A stretch of 64,000 nucleotides of DNA from Rana temporaria (Eukaryota; Chordata; Amphibia; Anura; Ranidae), in the NCBI RefSeq assembly GCF_905171775.1, contig NC_053490.1:28881042-28945041 (forward strand), given 5' to 3'. Both the position numbers and the translations under genes were made by a program. Below the pieces are notes generated by a model. It worked only from the letters and a program-made list of their open reading frames with translations. It made no database searches and was not told where the DNA came from. Position 1 is the stretch's first letter. Every line of letters begins with the position of its first letter. Of this stretch, positions 63,233-64,000 are shown in pieces.

Positions 63233-64000
63233 GCTATATTTATATGGGCATGGAGTGAAGCTCAATTATCTCAAGAGCTATTTCACACTGCCAGCTGGCG
63301 GAGTTATCGGTAAAGCGGCGCTAAAAAGCAGCGCTTTACCATAGTTTTAGCAATTCGGGCCGTTAGAGGGGCGCTTTTAACCCCCCGCTAGCGTTTGAAG
63401 AAAGGATTAAATGTGACTGTGTATCGCCGCTGCCGAAGCGCCCCCCCCCCCCCCCCTGAAAAAATTTCAGCGGACACCCATGTGCCCTTATATTCCACAG
63501 TGAATGGCTGCAGCAACTGTCAGATGTGCACATGCTCTGTGACGGCTAACAGAGGAAATGGCATTTCCCGTAACTTTTGTGCTTTCCCCCCCAGGGACGG
63601 AATTAGTGGTCGGCACTCTTTGGGGATTTTGCCTATACCTAAGCCTGTGCGGTGCAGCCAGTGCCTGAGGGGCTCATATAAGGACTCGCGGAAGGTGATC
63701 TCTGATTGAGGACACAAAGGTAACTGCAGTTCACACCATTGCATACACTTCACTACCCCAGCTGCAGAGATCAAGAATTTTCGGAGATTCCCGATCAAAG
63801 AATCCTGTAGTAAGTTGATGAAGTTGACCTCCTTCTAAACCTACTAGTCCCCCGGCTGTCATGCTGATCCACTGGCTTCAGGACTCGTCAAGTCACTGCA
63901 TGCAGGTTGTGTCCCCATTCCACTCTTCTCTGGGTTCCATAGATTTAAGTCCAGAGACAGCCAGGTAACTAGCATTTTCTGAAGGCGGTGGCAATGGCCT
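63233..64000. other. no gene recognised; partial MITE near 63280-63410
   Basis: GGTAAAGCGGCGCTAAAAAG-CAGCGCTTTACC (63310-63340) is a hairpin within a MITE-like segment starting TTTCACACTGCC. A C-run lies at 63441. CTTTCCCCCCCAG|GGACG near 63583 looks like a splice acceptor but no recognised protein follows. Confidence 0.4.

Noticed and set aside
62780..63265. 161-residue Pro/Gln/Thr frame on minus
   Set aside because: Entirely within the 40-bp G-rich minisatellite.
1..64000. tRNA, rRNA or snRNA genes
   Set aside because: No recognisable cloverleaf, rRNA core or snRNA box arrangement was found by reading; a covariance search was not possible.

Overview
The window reads as nuclear DNA of a vertebrate with a large, transposon-rich genome, most likely a frog. 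Two small exons encode the N-terminus of an unconventional myosin VII. They sit in introns packed with non-autonomous DNA transposons (TTAA-, TWA-, TA- and 8-bp-duplication types), Tc1, L1 and L2 remnants and many minisatellites. Nothing looks prokaryotic. The frog assignment is an inference from repeat content (T2-like TTAAAGG elements as known in Xenopus, several CpG-rich MITE families); genus cannot be told from sequence reading alone. Almost every long open frame is spurious, many produced by tandem arrays whose period is a multiple of three.

The only host gene I can support is on the minus strand: exons at 15788-15901 and 12175-12327, in phase 0, with good splice sites, join into 89 residues matching the start of MYO7A. 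The start codon exon should lie above 15901 and the rest of the motor domain below 12175; neither is recognised with confidence. Most of the window is therefore probably 5' intron or upstream DNA of this gene.

Layout. 1-5.4 kb: two TTAA/CCACTT elements, a hAT-like element holding a 32-bp array and a CpG-rich MITE, then a 1.2-kb pyrimidine tract. 5.7-10.9 kb: TTA-duplicating MITE, L1 fragment, 31-bp and 24-bp minisatellites inside one inverted-repeat element, a T2-like element. 11-16.2 kb: nested MITEs and the MYO7A exons. 16.4-20.6 kb: solo LTR and a 101-bp satellite. 20.6-24 kb: a fold-back TTAA element one arm of which grew into a 72-bp minisatellite. 25-29 kb: AT-rich arrays, TWA MITEs, a T2-like element with two nested insertions. 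29.4-34.6 kb: Tc1 fragment with a perfect hAT MITE, second LTR, GTACACACG elements. 35.5-42.7 kb: long palindromes, an L2 LINE split by a MITE, multiply nested TTAA elements. 43-50 kb: 19-bp and 66-bp arrays. 50-57 kb: nested hAT/TTAA/CpG MITE blocks. 58-64 kb: CpG MITEs, two Tc1-like pseudogenes, a 40-bp array.

The main value of the window is its stratigraphy: insertions into palindromes, coding LINEs and sister copies give empty-site proofs of target duplications for four mechanistic classes. Two recurrent features are not explained by standard labels: outward-facing splice-donor-like sites near both ends of the TTAA elements, and a hairpin module ending in CGAAACGCGT followed by AATAAA on both strands of palindromic elements.
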